Assembly (NCBI GenBank): GCA_031539345.1
Contig: JAVKMO010000030.1
Coordinates: forward strand, 12,126-76,125
From: JAVKMO01 sp031539345
Lineage (GTDB): Bacteria; Bacteroidota; Bacteroidia; Chitinophagales; Chitinophagaceae
Length of the DNA stretch: 64,000 bases
Direction: 5' to 3'
The notes beneath the pieces were generated by a model. The model did not search any database. It was not told the origin of the DNA and worked only from the letters and a program-made list of their open reading frames with translations. Shown here piece after piece: positions 38,116-46,793 of this stretch. The position numbers and the translations under genes were made by a program. Positions within the stretch are counted from its first letter, which is position 1, and each line of letters starts with the position of its first letter.

Positions 38116-38583
38116 ATGCACTACCACCTAAACAAAACACAACAACTCAATTGCGATATCAAAACTGCGTGGCGTTTTTTTTCTTCTCCGAATAATCTCT
38201 CTAAGATTACACCGCCTTCTCTTCACTTTCGTGTGCTCACAAACCTTGGCGATAACGACGTTTACGAAGGTTTGAAAATTGATTACAAAGTCTCTCCCCT
38301 ATTGGGCATATCACTGCATTGGAGAACAATTATTCTTGAAGTCAATAAAGAGAAAAGTTTTGTTGATAAGCAAGAAAAAGGTCCTTATCGTTATTGGAAA
38401 CATACACACGAATTTATTCCAAATGATAACGGTGTTTTGATGAAAGACCATGTTGAATACGAACTTCCATTTGGTTGGCTTGGACAATTAGGACATGCAC
38501 TTTTTATTCGTAAAAAATTAGACTCTATTTTCGACTATCGCTACCAAGTTTTAGAACAACTTTTTCCTACTCAAATAGAATAA
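38116..38583 (+). CDS. SRPBCC (START-like) ligand-binding protein in the carotenoid operon
   Basis: This 155-residue protein has the helix-grip look of the polyketide cyclase/START-like superfamily. An N-terminal strand (HYHLNKTQQLNCDIKTAWRF) is followed by FFSSPNNLSKITPPSLHF, the common P-x-N-L-x-x-I-T-P-P motif, then alternating strands and a long C-terminal helix. Such folds bind hydrophobic ligands in a deep cavity. In this context a role in binding or delivering a carotenoid or its precursor is plausible but unproven. The gene is 9 bases after the unknown gene and 2 bases before crtZ. Confidence 0.85.
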   Translation: MHYHLNKTQQLNCDIKTAWRFFSSPNNLSKITPPSLHFRVLTNLGDNDVYEGLKIDYKVSPLLGISLHWRTIILEVNKEKSFVDKQEKGPYRYWKHTHEFIPNDNGVLMKDHVEYELPFGWLGQLGHALFIRKKLDSIFDYRYQVLEQLFPTQIE

Positions 38584-38585
38584 CA

Positions 38586-39035
38586 ATGAACAGCTTCATC
38601 ATCGTACTCGTTTTTTTGCTTATGGAATGTGCAACATGGTGCATACACAAATATGTGATGCATGGATTTTTGTGGGTGTTGCACCGAGACCACCACGACC
38701 ATAGCAACGATGGACCTTTTGAAAGGAACGATTGGTTTTTCGTCATTTTTTCTCTACCCGCAATCACCTTGATGTATGCAGGTGCAAAAGCCAATTTTGA
38801 TTTTATGTTCTACATTGGAATAGGCATTACGTTGTATGGCATTTCCTATTTTTTTGTGCATGATATTTTTATTCATCAACGCATTCGATTGTTTAAAGAC
38901 ACAACAAATTCTTACTTACTTTCTATTCGCAGGGCACACAAACAACATCATAAACATACGACGAAAGGAAACGGTGAATGCTTTGGATTTTTATGGGCTC
39001 CTATCAAATATTTCAAAATGTATTTTCAAGCCTAA
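38586..39035 (+). CDS. crtZ: Beta-carotene hydroxylase
   Basis: CrtZ is a di-iron membrane hydroxylase of the fatty-acid-hydroxylase superfamily that converts beta-carotene to zeaxanthin. The 149-residue protein has all the expected histidine clusters: HKYVMHG, HRDHHDH, HDIFIHQR and HKQHHKH. Several membrane helices lie between them. The stop overlaps the start of the lycopene cyclase gene by one base (TAATG). Confidence 0.95.
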   Translation: MNSFIIVLVFLLMECATWCIHKYVMHGFLWVLHRDHHDHSNDGPFERNDWFFVIFSLPAITLMYAGAKANFDFMFYIGIGITLYGISYFFVHDIFIHQRIRLFKDTTNSYLLSIRRAHKQHHKHTTKGNGECFGFLWAPIKYFKMYFQA

Positions 39036-39742
39036 TGCTACAGCCTTATACTTATTTATTCGTCATTTTTGGTGCAACAATTATTTGTTTTATTGCTTCA
39101 TTTCATCGCCATTTACAATTCAATAAACAATTCAAATCGTTTTTAAAAGCAAGCTGTATTGTCGCTCTACCCTTTATCATTTGGGACATTTGGTTTACGG
39201 AAAATGGCGTTTGGTGGTTCAATACAAACTATACAATTGGATTGATCATTGCAGGGTTGCCGATAGAAGAATGGTTGTTTTTTTTCTGCATTCCGTTTTC
39301 TTGCTTGTTTACTTATTTCTGCTTAGATCGATTTTTCGACTTGCGTTGGGCAAATTCATTCAGTCAAATCGTTGTTTTTATCGTCGTTATTCTGTGTTCT
39401 GTACTTGCCCTGTTGCATCATGCCAAAACATACACCTTTGTTACAACTGTGGCAACATTAGTCGGCATAGTTTATTTGCATTTTATAGCCAAACAAGAAT
39501 GGATTGGACAGGCAAGTTTTACATACATTATTCTCAGTCCTGGCTTTTTTATTGTGAATGGAATTTTAACGGGAACGGGTTTAGCCTCGCCCATTGTCAA
39601 TTACAATCCGAATGAATTTTTAGGTATTCGTATGCTTACCATTCCTGTCGAAGATGCTATCTATGGATACACACAATTTTTATTCGTTGTATATTTTTTT
39701 AAACAATTTGAACAGAAAAAAATCAAAACAAATATTTCATGA
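39035..39742 (+). CDS. Lycopene cyclase, fused CrtYc-CrtYd (heterodimer-type) form
   Basis: This 235-residue membrane protein carries two copies of the carotenoid cyclase domain. The first has GLPIEEWLFFFCIP and the second has IPVEDAIYGYTQFLF. The paired P-x-E-E/D motifs mark the fused form of the Gram-positive/fungal-type cyclase, which closes both ends of lycopene to give beta-carotene. Six or seven membrane helices are predicted. The frame can be read further upstream inside crtZ, but the ATG at 39035 overlapping the crtZ stop is the expected start. The photolyase gene overlaps its stop by 4 bases. Confidence 0.92.
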   Translation: MLQPYTYLFVIFGATIICFIASFHRHLQFNKQFKSFLKASCIVALPFIIWDIWFTENGVWWFNTNYTIGLIIAGLPIEEWLFFFCIPFSCLFTYFCLDRFFDLRWANSFSQIVVFIVVILCSVLALLHHAKTYTFVTTVATLVGIVYLHFIAKQEWIGQASFTYIILSPGFFIVNGILTGTGLASPIVNYNPNEFLGIRMLTIPVEDAIYGYTQFLFVVYFFKQFEQKKIKTNIS

Positions 39743-41040
39743 ATTCTAAAGTTAATATTTTTTGGTTTCGGCGAGACTTACGTTTAACTGACAATACAGG
39801 TTTGTATGCAGCGTCAAATTCGCCATTCCCCATTTTGCCAATTTTTATTTTTGATACAGATATTTTAGATTATATCAACAATAAAGCAGACCGCAGAGTA
39901 GATTATATTCATCAAGCCTTGACACATCTCAATATTGAATTTGCAAAATACGAATCAAGCATTTCAACTTTTTATTCAAATTCTGAACACGCATTTCAGC
40001 AATTAGTTGAACAATATGACATTGCTGGCGTTTATTGCAATGTTGATTATGAACCCCAAGCAATTGAACGAGACAAAAAAATCAAAGACTTATTAGCACA
40101 AAAATCAATTCCTTTTTTATCATACAAAGACCAAGTCATTTTTGAAAAAGACGAAATTTGTAAAGACGACAAAACACCCTACACAATTTATACGCCGTAT
40201 GCAAAAAAATGGCGCGCCACTTTAACACCAAATGATTATCAACAAAAAAATAGCCCTAATTTTCATTTTGTCAAAGCTCAACACAAAAAATTTCATACGC
40301 TAAACAGTATAGGATTTCAATCAACAGACTTGATTTTTAAGCCTCCTCTATTAGACGAAAAAATCATTCGTGAATACGACAAATACCGTGACTACCCTGC
40401 TTTACAAAAAACAACTCAATTGGGTATTGCTTTGCGTTTTGGCACAATTAGCATTCGTCAATGTGTGGCGTTTGCTTTAGAATATAATGCGGTTTGGTTG
40501 TCAGAATTAATTTGGAGAGAATTTTTTATGCAGATTTTATTTCATTTTCCTTTTGTTGTCCATCAGTCATTTAAACGTCAATATGATTTGATTGAATGGC
40601 GAAATAATGAAAGCGAATTTGAGCGTTGGAAAAACGGAGAAACGGGTTATCCTATTGTTGATGCAGGAATAAAACAACTGAATGCAACAGGCTATATGCA
40701 CAATCGCGTGCGTATGATTGTGGCAAGTTTTTTATGCAAACATTTATTGATTGATTGGCGTTGGGGAGAATCCTATTTTGCAGAACTATTAAATGATTAT
40801 GACCTGTCTGCAAACAATGGAAACTGGCAATGGGCTGCTGGCTGTGGCTGTGATGCTGCACCTTATTTTCGCATTTTTAATCCTAGATTACAAACACAAA
40901 AATTTGACCACGATTTAGTGTATATCAAGCAATGGAATGGAGATAATTCAACAAAATATATAACACAAATTGTTGAACATGAATTTGCGCGTAAACGCGT
41001 TTTAACAGCCTATCAAAAAGCATTAAAAGGAACACTTTAA
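39739..41040 (+). CDS. phrB: Deoxyribodipyrimidine photolyase (cryptochrome/photolyase family)
   Basis: This 433-residue flavoprotein splits UV-induced pyrimidine dimers using light. The N-terminal antenna domain (about 1-130) opens with NIFWFRRDLRLTDNTGLY. The helical FAD-binding domain carries WLSELIWREFFMQIL, TGYPIVDAGIKQLNATGYMH and NGNWQWAAGCGCDAAPYFRI, all photolyase signatures. Its ATG overlaps the lycopene cyclase stop (ATGA), so DNA photorepair is made together with photoprotective pigment. Confidence 0.95.
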   Translation: MNSKVNIFWFRRDLRLTDNTGLYAASNSPFPILPIFIFDTDILDYINNKADRRVDYIHQALTHLNIEFAKYESSISTFYSNSEHAFQQLVEQYDIAGVYCNVDYEPQAIERDKKIKDLLAQKSIPFLSYKDQVIFEKDEICKDDKTPYTIYTPYAKKWRATLTPNDYQQKNSPNFHFVKAQHKKFHTLNSIGFQSTDLIFKPPLLDEKIIREYDKYRDYPALQKTTQLGIALRFGTISIRQCVAFALEYNAVWLSELIWREFFMQILFHFPFVVHQSFKRQYDLIEWRNNESEFERWKNGETGYPIVDAGIKQLNATGYMHNRVRMIVASFLCKHLLIDWRWGESYFAELLNDYDLSANNGNWQWAAGCGCDAAPYFRIFNPRLQTQKFDHDLVYIKQWNGDNSTKYITQIVEHEFARKRVLTAYQKALKGTL

Positions 41041-41050
41041 ATTCAATTGT

Positions 41051-41578
41051 ATGCTGACTCAAAAAGTTATTTTAGTTGATAAATATGACCATGCTTTAGG
41101 AGAAATGGAAAAAATGGAGGCACATGAAAAAGGCATTTTACATCGTGCCTTTTCGATTTTTATTTTTAATGCAAAAGGCGAACTGTTGCTTCAACAACGT
41201 GCAAAAAAAAAATATCATGGTGGTGGATTGTGGACAAATTCTTGTTGCTCTCACCCACAATGGAATGAAGACATTAAAGAAAGTGCTGTCCGTCGCTTAC
41301 AATTTGAAATGGGTTTGTTGTGTGAACTTCAGCACGCGTTTTCTTTCATTTATCATACGCCTGTAGAAAATGGTTTAATCGAACATGAATATGACCATGT
41401 GTATATTGGTTATTCAAATGAAAATCCAATTGTCAATGTTGAGGAGGTAGAAAATTTTAAATGGATAAGCATTATGCAATTAAAAAAAGACATAAATGCG
41501 TTTCCAGAACAATTTACATTTTGGTTTAAACAGTGTGTCGATAGAGTGATAGACAAGAATCTATTGAGAACTTTGTAA
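41051..41578 (+). CDS. idi: Isopentenyl-diphosphate delta-isomerase, type I
   Basis: Idi interconverts isopentenyl and dimethylallyl diphosphate, balancing the C5 units for isoprenoids. The 175-residue Nudix-fold enzyme contains LHRAFSIFIFNAKGELLLQQ, TNSCCSHPQWNED (catalytic Cys in N-S-C-C-S-H-P) and LIEHEYDHVYIG with the catalytic Glu and metal ligands. It is 10 bases after the photolyase gene and closes the carotenoid operon, where it would raise the flow of precursors toward phytoene. Confidence 0.96.
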   Translation: MLTQKVILVDKYDHALGEMEKMEAHEKGILHRAFSIFIFNAKGELLLQQRAKKKYHGGGLWTNSCCSHPQWNEDIKESAVRRLQFEMGLLCELQHAFSFIYHTPVENGLIEHEYDHVYIGYSNENPIVNVEEVENFKWISIMQLKKDINAFPEQFTFWFKQCVDRVIDKNLLRTL

Positions 41579-41693
41579 AATTATTTCAGCAACAATATCA
41601 TATCGATAACAGGCTACTGATTAAACGTCTAACTGAAAGTTTACAAATTTTTTTTTCACTCTTTTTCAGCATTACGAAAAGTGCAATAGAAAG

Positions 41694-41752
41694 GTGAACC
41701 CAGAACAGAGCGCCGCAACGATGCTCTATCAGGGCGTTGTGCTGGACACCAA
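41694..41752. other. GC-rich structured island in the convergent gap after idi
   Basis: This short stretch is conspicuously richer in G and C than its surroundings. It folds with ccag (41700-41703) against ctgg (41742-41745), and a 7-bp stem cgcaacg (41714-41720) against cgttgtg (41735-41741) with one G-T pair. A 28-codon frame from GTG 41694 (VNPEQSAATMLYQGVVLDTK...) runs to a stop at 41780, inside the end of the aldo/keto reductase gene. It may be a dispersed repeat, a 3'-end structure or a small RNA. There is no T-tail, so it is not a standard terminator. Confidence 0.4.
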
Positions 41753-41758
41753 AATATT

Positions 41759-42820
41759 TTATGCGGCAGGATTTCTATAGCGACTAAAAATTTTGTCTAT
41801 GCCTGCTCTTATTTCATCGTTGAGTGTAATGTCAAGTGAGGCAATATTTTCTTTGAGTTGTTGCATGCTTGTTGCACCGATAATATTCGACGTTAAAAAG
41901 GGTCGTTCATTGACAAATGCCAAAGCAAGTTGTGTTGGCGTCATGTTGTGTGCTTCTGCGAGTTCGGCGTATTCACCAATTGCAGCAACGATTGTTGGAC
42001 TGTCGTATCTGTGCATTCTGGCGTATCCCCAAGTGCTAAATCTTGCACCTTGTGGTTTTTGATTATTGCGGTATTTACCAGATAAAAGTCCGCCTGCTAA
42101 AGGGGAATAAGCAAGTAAGCCGACATTGTTTTTCATACACGTTTCACTTAAATTCAAGTCGAATGCACGACTAATTAAACTGTACACGTTTTGAATGGTG
42201 ATGATGTTGGGCAGGTTATGTTTTTCGGCTAATTGTTTGTATTGAAAAATGCCCCAAGGGGTTTCATTAGAAACGCCGATATGCCTTATTTTTCCTTGTT
42301 GTATGGCTTTTTGAAGTTCTTGTAAAACGCTGTGAATGTTTTCTATTTCTTCTTGTGTTGTGGTGGGATTGTAACTGGCGGGGTTGTAATTGTATTGTCC
42401 AAAATAATTGACTTTTCTTTGTGGCCAATGAATTTGATACAGGTCGAGGTAGTCTGTTTGTAACCTTTTCAAACTGCCGTCTATTGCAGTGCTTACGTCT
42501 TTGGCTTGTATGCCTGCACCTCCTCGAATATAGGCTTGATTTGGTCCTACCATTTTAGAAGCTATGACAAGAGAATTTCTTTGCACTTTCTTTTTTGCTA
42601 ACCATGTTCCAATGTAAGTTTCTGTTTTTCCGTAGGTTTCTGCAGAAGGCGGAACGGCATATACTTCGGCGGTGTCTAAAAAGTTAATGCCTTGAGCAAT
42701 TGAATATTCTATTTGTTCGTGGGCTTCAGCTTCTGAATTTTGATAACCCCATGTCATTGTTCCAAGACATATTTTACTGACTTTGATTTGTTTTTGCGGA
42801 TCTAAAAAATTGTATTGCAT
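41759..42820 (-). CDS. Aldo/keto reductase (Tas-like)
   Basis: This 353-residue NADPH-dependent reductase of the AKR fold has the catalytic tetrad positions: Asp and Tyr in FLDTAEVYAVPPSAETYG, Lys in LVIASKMVGP and His in LYQIHWPQRKVNYFG. The long insertion after the His (W-P-Q-R-x-V-N-Y-F-G) is typical of the E. coli Tas-like group. The physiological substrate is unknown. The frame extends to 42859, but the ATG at 42820 (MQYNFLDPQKQIKVSK) fits the family start. It is convergent with idi and divergent from the M28-like gene. Confidence 0.88.
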   Translation of the reverse strand: MQYNFLDPQKQIKVSKICLGTMTWGYQNSEAEAHEQIEYSIAQGINFLDTAEVYAVPPSAETYGKTETYIGTWLAKKKVQRNSLVIASKMVGPNQAYIRGGAGIQAKDVSTAIDGSLKRLQTDYLDLYQIHWPQRKVNYFGQYNYNPASYNPTTTQEEIENIHSVLQELQKAIQQGKIRHIGVSNETPWGIFQYKQLAEKHNLPNIITIQNVYSLISRAFDLNLSETCMKNNVGLLAYSPLAGGLLSGKYRNNQKPQGARFSTWGYARMHRYDSPTIVAAIGEYAELAEAHNMTPTQLALAFVNERPFLTSNIIGATSMQQLKENIASLDITLNDEIRAGIDKIFSRYRNPAA

Positions 42821-43055
42821 GAAAATTTTTGGGTTAAAAAAGTAAAGGAAATATGCCAAATTTAAAAAGACCTTTCAGATAGAGAGATTTAAGATGAAAA
42901 TATGCTGTACTTCGATTTTTGTTAATCAACCCTTAAAGGTTCAACCAGCCTAAAACATATAAAAATTAAAATTAAGTTGCGTGGCTTAGTTGCATCATTC
43001 AATCTTATTCGTGTTATCTTACATTTTTAGCTAAAATTAAAATCATACAATTTTC

Positions 43056-45431
43056 ATGCTGAATTCTTTCTCCTTAAGTAGCAAAAAAAAAATTAGTCTG
43101 TTACTGTTTACAATGATTACGTTTATTCAAGCGACGACATTTTCAAAAGGACCTGTATTAGAATCAAACAAAAATGTTCGGCATGTTACAAAGCCTATAC
43201 CTCAAGAACAAGAGTCTCAAAAACAACAATCGCAAGAAGGCAATCCTTTTGATCAAGATTCAACCTCTTTTAATTTAGAAGAGAAAGTAGTCTTAGATTC
43301 TGTATTAGGTAATCTATCTTCATCAATGACAGATTTTGATCGAGATCAAATTTACAAAGGGTTAAAAAAAGTACTCAAAGAAACACCATTGATTCCATTA
43401 GACTCTTCTGATGACGTAAATATCGCAAGCGATCAACCCATTTCTTTAGACCAATTAGGTAAAATAGAAGAAAGTTTGATTAGCAAAGAAGTCGATGCTT
43501 TATTACGCCAAGACGAGATTCAGGCAACCGAATTGGCAAACAAACAAGCAAGCCATAAAACAACAGAAAACGAGAAATCAAAAAATGGAAAAGCTAAAAG
43601 CGAAGATGACAGCGAAGGAGAAGATGAACCATATGTGCCTAAGTTGAATGCGAATATTCCAAAGCCTAAAGAGGAAATTAGCATTTTTGATCGAGGAAAA
43701 AAATCAGTTCAAATTAGCCAAGTCAGAACAACTGTAAATCCAAAAAAAATAAAAGCGACAGCTGGTACTTCGAGTAATAAATCGTCAAGTAAAACAAGCG
43801 ACAATAATGATAGTCCTGAGGAAGAAAGTCTGCTATCTGGTAAAGAAATCAAAAAAGATAATGACATTACAGTTGTTGCGGGTATGCCAATATGGAAAAG
43901 AAAGCAATATGCACCTGTACCAAACACAGGAACAACGAATTATAAAAGTGTCGATTTCTTTAAAGACTTTTATGCCAAAAACATTCAAAAAAATTATGTC
44001 AAAGAAATGATCAACAGCTTGTCGAGTTCTTACTTTCAAGGGCGGGCTACACGTACAAGGGGACAACGTATCAGCATGGCATTCTTAAATTATGAATTAG
44101 AAAAAGCTGGTTACAAAGGACCTTACAACGGATCCTTTATTCAGGTTTTAAAATTAGCAGACGTACGTGTGCAAAATACGTCTTTAAGAATCGGAAAAAA
44201 AGATTTGACCTATCTAAATGATTACCATTTTGACATACCTACCAGTATCAAAGACCTCACGACTTACAACGTTATTTTTATTGGAAAAGGTAAAGCCACA
44301 GAAGTTAAACAAGCTTTAGAAAAAAACTATAAAGCAAACGCCAAAAACGCAGTCATTGTAACGCCAAGTAATTTGTTTGATATCAAATCCTTATACAAAC
44401 ACTTAGGCTCATTAACACCTCAGTATGACATTAAATTATTGGTTGTATTAAACAATCAACCCTATGAAACTGAACGCATGAACATTGAACATGAAAACCG
44501 TATTGGTAAAAATTTTTCAAGGAAATTGAGTATTGATAACATCATTTACAATAAAAAATTCATACCTACACTTTTTCTCAAAAAAACAGTTTGGAATCAA
44601 ATTTATGGTGCAGAATTATCTTATCAAACACTATCAAATTATTTATACTATGAAAAACAGTTTCCCCTCAGCGTTACAAAAGTACAACCACAAAATTTAT
44701 CCTTTAAAGCGACAATTTTAAAAGACAAAGCTTTGGTTGGGAATTTAGTTGCCTTAGGGCATGGATTTGATCCTAACAAAGAAAACGTCATTATCTCTGC
44801 AAGCTATGATGGACAAGCAAATACGTCAAGTGCAAATTACAATGCAACAGGAATTGCCGCAATGTTATCGTTAGCAAAAATTTATGGTCAAGTCAATAAA
44901 AAAGTAAACCTTAAAAAAAACATCATTTTTCTCTTTTTTGTTGGTAATAGACAAGGAAATTTAGGATCAAGATTTTATACCACATTCCCCTCTTATCCGC
45001 ACGTCAATACATTTTTAAATATTGGTTTAAATGGAATCGGAGTACAAAGAAACAAAGACCCCAAAGTGTTATATGCAAGTTGCTCAAAACATTATTTAGT
45101 ACGCTTCAATGAATTTATCAATAAAATGAATTTGAAAAGCGGTGCGTATAAATTAGACTTTGTGGTTAATAAAGATTTAGGTTATGTATATACTTCTGAC
45201 GCGTGGCAATTTGGACAAATCAACATTCCTTTTATTGAATTTACGGACTCTCCTACCCCGGAAAAATTCATCAACTCCAAAGACGTTACGGCTAATTTAA
45301 ATTATGACTTACTCATGAAGCGTATTGAATACATTGCCCATTTTTTATGGAACGTATGTACTTCCGAAGAAAGTTCGAGAGATCTGATTCAGAAAAAAGC
45401 ATTGATAGAATCAATTAACCTACGCAAATAA
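43056..45431 (+). CDS. Secreted M28-fold protein lacking the peptidase metal ligands (predicted pseudopeptidase)
   Basis: This 791-residue protein begins with a hydrophobic signal segment (about 11-30). A low-complexity charged region rich in E, K, S and Q (about 40-275) follows, then an M28 aminopeptidase-like C-terminal domain (about 560-765). The fold landmarks are recognisable, but every metal or catalytic position is changed. The usual H-x-D is SYD at 583-585 (His lost), the D-D/N-A-S-G motif is NYNATG at 594-599, the E-E-x-G-x-x-G-S motif is NRQGNLGS at 631-638, and the final His segment reads FINSKDVT near 738. It is therefore unlikely to be a zinc peptidase. It is 6 bases upstream of rodA, suggesting a cell-wall or envelope role. 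Confidence 0.75.
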   Translation: MLNSFSLSSKKKISLLLFTMITFIQATTFSKGPVLESNKNVRHVTKPIPQEQESQKQQSQEGNPFDQDSTSFNLEEKVVLDSVLGNLSSSMTDFDRDQIYKGLKKVLKETPLIPLDSSDDVNIASDQPISLDQLGKIEESLISKEVDALLRQDEIQATELANKQASHKTTENEKSKNGKAKSEDDSEGEDEPYVPKLNANIPKPKEEISIFDRGKKSVQISQVRTTVNPKKIKATAGTSSNKSSSKTSDNNDSPEEESLLSGKEIKKDNDITVVAGMPIWKRKQYAPVPNTGTTNYKSVDFFKDFYAKNIQKNYVKEMINSLSSSYFQGRATRTRGQRISMAFLNYELEKAGYKGPYNGSFIQVLKLADVRVQNTSLRIGKKDLTYLNDYHFDIPTSIKDLTTYNVIFIGKGKATEVKQALEKNYKANAKNAVIVTPSNLFDIKSLYKHLGSLTPQYDIKLLVVLNNQPYETERMNIEHENRIGKNFSRKLSIDNIIYNKKFIPTLFLKKTVWNQIYGAELSYQTLSNYLYYEKQFPLSVTKVQPQNLSFKATILKDKALVGNLVALGHGFDPNKENVIISASYDGQANTSSANYNATGIAAMLSLAKIYGQVNKKVNLKKNIIFLFFVGNRQGNLGSRFYTTFPSYPHVNTFLNIGLNGIGVQRNKDPKVLYASCSKHYLVRFNEFINKMNLKSGAYKLDFVVNKDLGYVYTSDAWQFGQINIPFIEFTDSPTPEKFINSKDVTANLNYDLLMKRIEYIAHFLWNVCTSEESSRDLIQKKALIESINLRK

Positions 45432-45437
45432 AAAGGT

Positions 45438-46787
45438 ATGTTAAATAACATTTTTTCTTCTTCACATAACGAAAATAGTACTGTCTATCAGAAGAATATC
45501 AAAATTGATATTGCTCTTTACCTTATCTTATGCTTAATCGGGTGGGCAAGTATTTTTTCGATTGAACAAAAAGAAACAGACACTTTTTTCCGTACGCTTT
45601 TCAATGGGCATACAAATTATTCTAAACAATTGATATGGATTATTATCTCTCTGGGCATAGGAGGAATTATTATTTCCATCAACAGTAAATTTTATGCTTT
45701 AATCAGCTATTTAGTCTATGCCATAGGTATCACGCTCATGATTGCAACAATTTTTGTTGGAACAAATATGCGCGGTTCAAAATCATGGCTGTCAATTGGG
45801 GGAGTTGTGAATTTTCAAGTCGCACAACTCATGTTCTTATGTACCCTTTTTGCCTTATCAAAATATTTATCACATTATGACATTTCTAGCAAAAACATCA
45901 AAATTAAACTCATTTCTTTAAGCATTATTTTATTGCCTTTTTTTCTGACACTTTATCAATCAGAAACAGGTCTTGCACTTGTATATATCAGCTTGATTCT
46001 TGTGTTATATCGAGAAGGAGTGTCTGTTTTATATGTATTAACACCAGTTTATTTTGCCATCCTTCTCATTTCTCACTTTCTCATCAAACCTTTAGTCTTT
46101 GATACTATCATTGTTTTTGGGTTAGCTACCTTATTATATTATTTTAAAAAAACACTCTATCGAGAAAAGTTTTTTGTAATTGCTATAGTATTATTTATGG
46201 GGTTAACGATTTTTTTGCACAATATAGCAATTGGATTTGTCCTCAATAAAGCCTTAGCCCCCTATCAAATAAAGAGAATACAAAACGCATTTAAACCAGA
46301 ACAAAAACAAGAAGAACAAGTATTTGAGTTTGAAAAGAAAAAGAGAGCCGATAATTACAACGTTGAGCAATCTATGATTGCAATTGGGTCTGGCGGGTTT
46401 TTAGGTAAAGGATTCTTAAAAAATACACAAACAAGATTAAATTTTGTTCCAGAGCAATCAACTGATTTTATTATTTGTTCATTTGCAGAATCATTTGGAT
46501 TTTTAGGCATCCTCGTCATTTTACTCACCTATTTATTTTTACTCCTACGCATTTTGTCTATCGCAGAAAAACAACGTAGCGTATTTTCTCGTTGCTATGC
46601 TTACGGGTTCATTAGCATTATACTCTTTCACCTCATCATCAATTTAGGCATGACGGTTGGGTTGCTACCTGTCATTGGCATTCCTCTACCCTTTGTCAGT
46701 TATGGCGGCGGTGCAATGCTCACTTTTAGTGCAATGTATTTTATCCTCATTCGTTTAGATATTGATAGACAAGTCGTTATTAAATAA
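45438..46787 (+). CDS. rodA: RodA/FtsW/SpoVE family peptidoglycan glycosyltransferase
   Basis: This SEDS-family polymerase of lipid II has 449 residues and about ten membrane helices. The conserved extracytoplasmic loop contains NFVPEQSTDFIICSFAESFG, with the catalytic Asp in T-D-F-I. The C-terminal signature is GLLPVIGIPLPFVSYGGGAM. RodA elongates the side wall together with a class B PBP. The PBP2, mreC and mreD genes that usually accompany it are not in the window. Here its partner is the M28-like pseudopeptidase gene directly upstream (6-base gap), and the MBL gene follows 6 bases later. Confidence 0.92.
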   Translation: MLNNIFSSSHNENSTVYQKNIKIDIALYLILCLIGWASIFSIEQKETDTFFRTLFNGHTNYSKQLIWIIISLGIGGIIISINSKFYALISYLVYAIGITLMIATIFVGTNMRGSKSWLSIGGVVNFQVAQLMFLCTLFALSKYLSHYDISSKNIKIKLISLSIILLPFFLTLYQSETGLALVYISLILVLYREGVSVLYVLTPVYFAILLISHFLIKPLVFDTIIVFGLATLLYYFKKTLYREKFFVIAIVLFMGLTIFLHNIAIGFVLNKALAPYQIKRIQNAFKPEQKQEEQVFEFEKKKRADNYNVEQSMIAIGSGGFLGKGFLKNTQTRLNFVPEQSTDFIICSFAESFGFLGILVILLTYLFLLLRILSIAEKQRSVFSRCYAYGFISIILFHLIINLGMTVGLLPVIGIPLPFVSYGGGAMLTFSAMYFILIRLDIDRQVVIK

Positions 46788-46793
46788 TTCCAC

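Noticed and set aside
38978..39034. Upstream extension of the lycopene cyclase frame into crtZ
   Set aside because: The added residues lie inside crtZ in another frame; the TAATG overlap at 39033-39037 is the natural start.
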